Below are positions 63,411 to 64,000 of a stretch of DNA of 64,000 nucleotides, one piece after another. Position 1 is the first letter of the stretch. Every line of letters begins with the position of its first letter. The notes beneath the pieces are model-generated. The model was not told where the DNA came from, made no database searches, and worked only from the letters and a program-made list of their open reading frames with translations. Where the stretch lies: positions 88,298,145-88,362,144 of the forward strand of contig CM037778.1 of assembly GCA_021229015.1 (NCBI GenBank). The letters run 5' to 3'. Source of the DNA: Solen grandis. Its lineage: Eukaryota > Mollusca > Bivalvia > Adapedonta > Solenidae. A program made the position numbers and the translations under genes.

Positions 63411-64000
63411 GATATTATCAGCCATACTTGTTATTACGTGATATTATCAGCCATACTTGTTATTACGTGATATTATCAGCTATACTTGTTATTACGTTTA
63501 TGATATTATCAACAATACTTGTTATTACGTGATATTATCAGCCATACTTGTTATTACGTGATATTATCAGCCATACTTGTTATTACGTGATATTATCAAC
63601 CATACTTGTTATTACGTGATATTATCAGTCATACTTGTTATTACGTGATATTATCAGCCATACTAGTTATTACATGATATTATCAGCCATACTTATTATT
63701 ACGTGATATTATCAGCCATACTTGTTATTACGTGATATTATCAGCCATACTTGTCATTACGTGATATTATCAGCCATACTTGTTATTACGTGATATTATC
63801 AGCCATACTTGTTATTACGTGATATTATCAGCCATACTTGTTATTACGTGATATTATTAACCATACTTGTTATTACGTGATATTATCAACCATACTTGTT
63901 ATTACGTGATATTATCAGCCATACTTGTTATTACGTGATATTATCAACCATACTTGTTATTACGTGATATTATCAGCCATACTTGTTATTACGTTTATGA
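63411..64000. repeat. 29-bp minisatellite running off the right edge
   Basis: About 20 tandem copies of a 29-bp unit (gatattatcagccatacttg then ttattacgt) with single-base variants (cagcc, caacc, cagtc). Some units carry a 4-base TTAT insertion, for example near 63497 and at the end, hinting at larger-scale copying. The array is still in progress at the last base. Confidence 0.97.

Noticed and set aside
63411..64000. CRISPR-like regular repeats
   Set aside because: There are no spacers; the 29-bp units are directly adjacent in a eukaryotic setting, so it is a minisatellite.

Overview
The window looks like nuclear DNA from a mollusc, most likely a bivalve. It is AT-rich, its genes carry small exons in long introns, and it is crowded with short non-autonomous mobile elements. 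One abundant family has internal tandem repeats between terminal hairpins, like the pearl/HINE (Helentron-derived) elements known from clams and oysters. The species assignment is inference; a 100-base run of N (23095-23194) shows this is a draft assembly.

Layout. (1) 228-7864, plus strand: the last four exons of a HIT-family gene, closest in sequence to mitochondrial HINT2. Its first exon lies to the left of the window, and a 39-bp minisatellite runs into its splice acceptor. Introns 1 and 3 hold nested mobile elements. (2) 8-13.8 kb: mobile elements, then an AT-rich stretch that is probably the 3' UTR and downstream flank of the next gene. (3) 13797-21399, minus strand: a complete 8-exon gene for V-type ATPase subunit E (228 aa), with an ETS/CRE-like promoter at about 21.46-21.52 kb. 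(4) 23647-29091, plus strand: a very long open exon for a NACHT-domain NLR-like protein whose C-terminal half is about ten copies of a 96-residue (288-bp) leucine/cysteine-rich repeat, partly arranged as a 576-bp higher-order repeat. (5) 30309-36115, plus strand: three small exons joined by good splice signals in matching phase, possibly a small unrecognised gene, with a poly(A) signal at 37536. (6) 39185-42500: a 5'-truncated L1/Tx1-like LINE with reverse transcriptase and at least three frame breaks. (7) 42.8-64 kb: no convincing host gene. It holds terminal-inverted-repeat elements, a young tRNA-derived SINE with a perfect 12-bp target duplication, a hAT-like MITE, a decayed TIR transposon with transposase remnants, nested repeats, homopolymer tracts, and a 29-bp minisatellite that runs off the right end.

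The three recognised genes are functionally unrelated (nucleotide hydrolysis, proton pumping, innate sensing), and nothing suggests an operon or a joint pathway. The most unusual observations are the higher-order repeat array in the NLR-like gene, the in-frame minisatellite that supplies six successive candidate splice acceptors in front of the HINT exon, and the large set of hairpin-ended mobile elements. All identifications are from reading the sequence; no database search was run.
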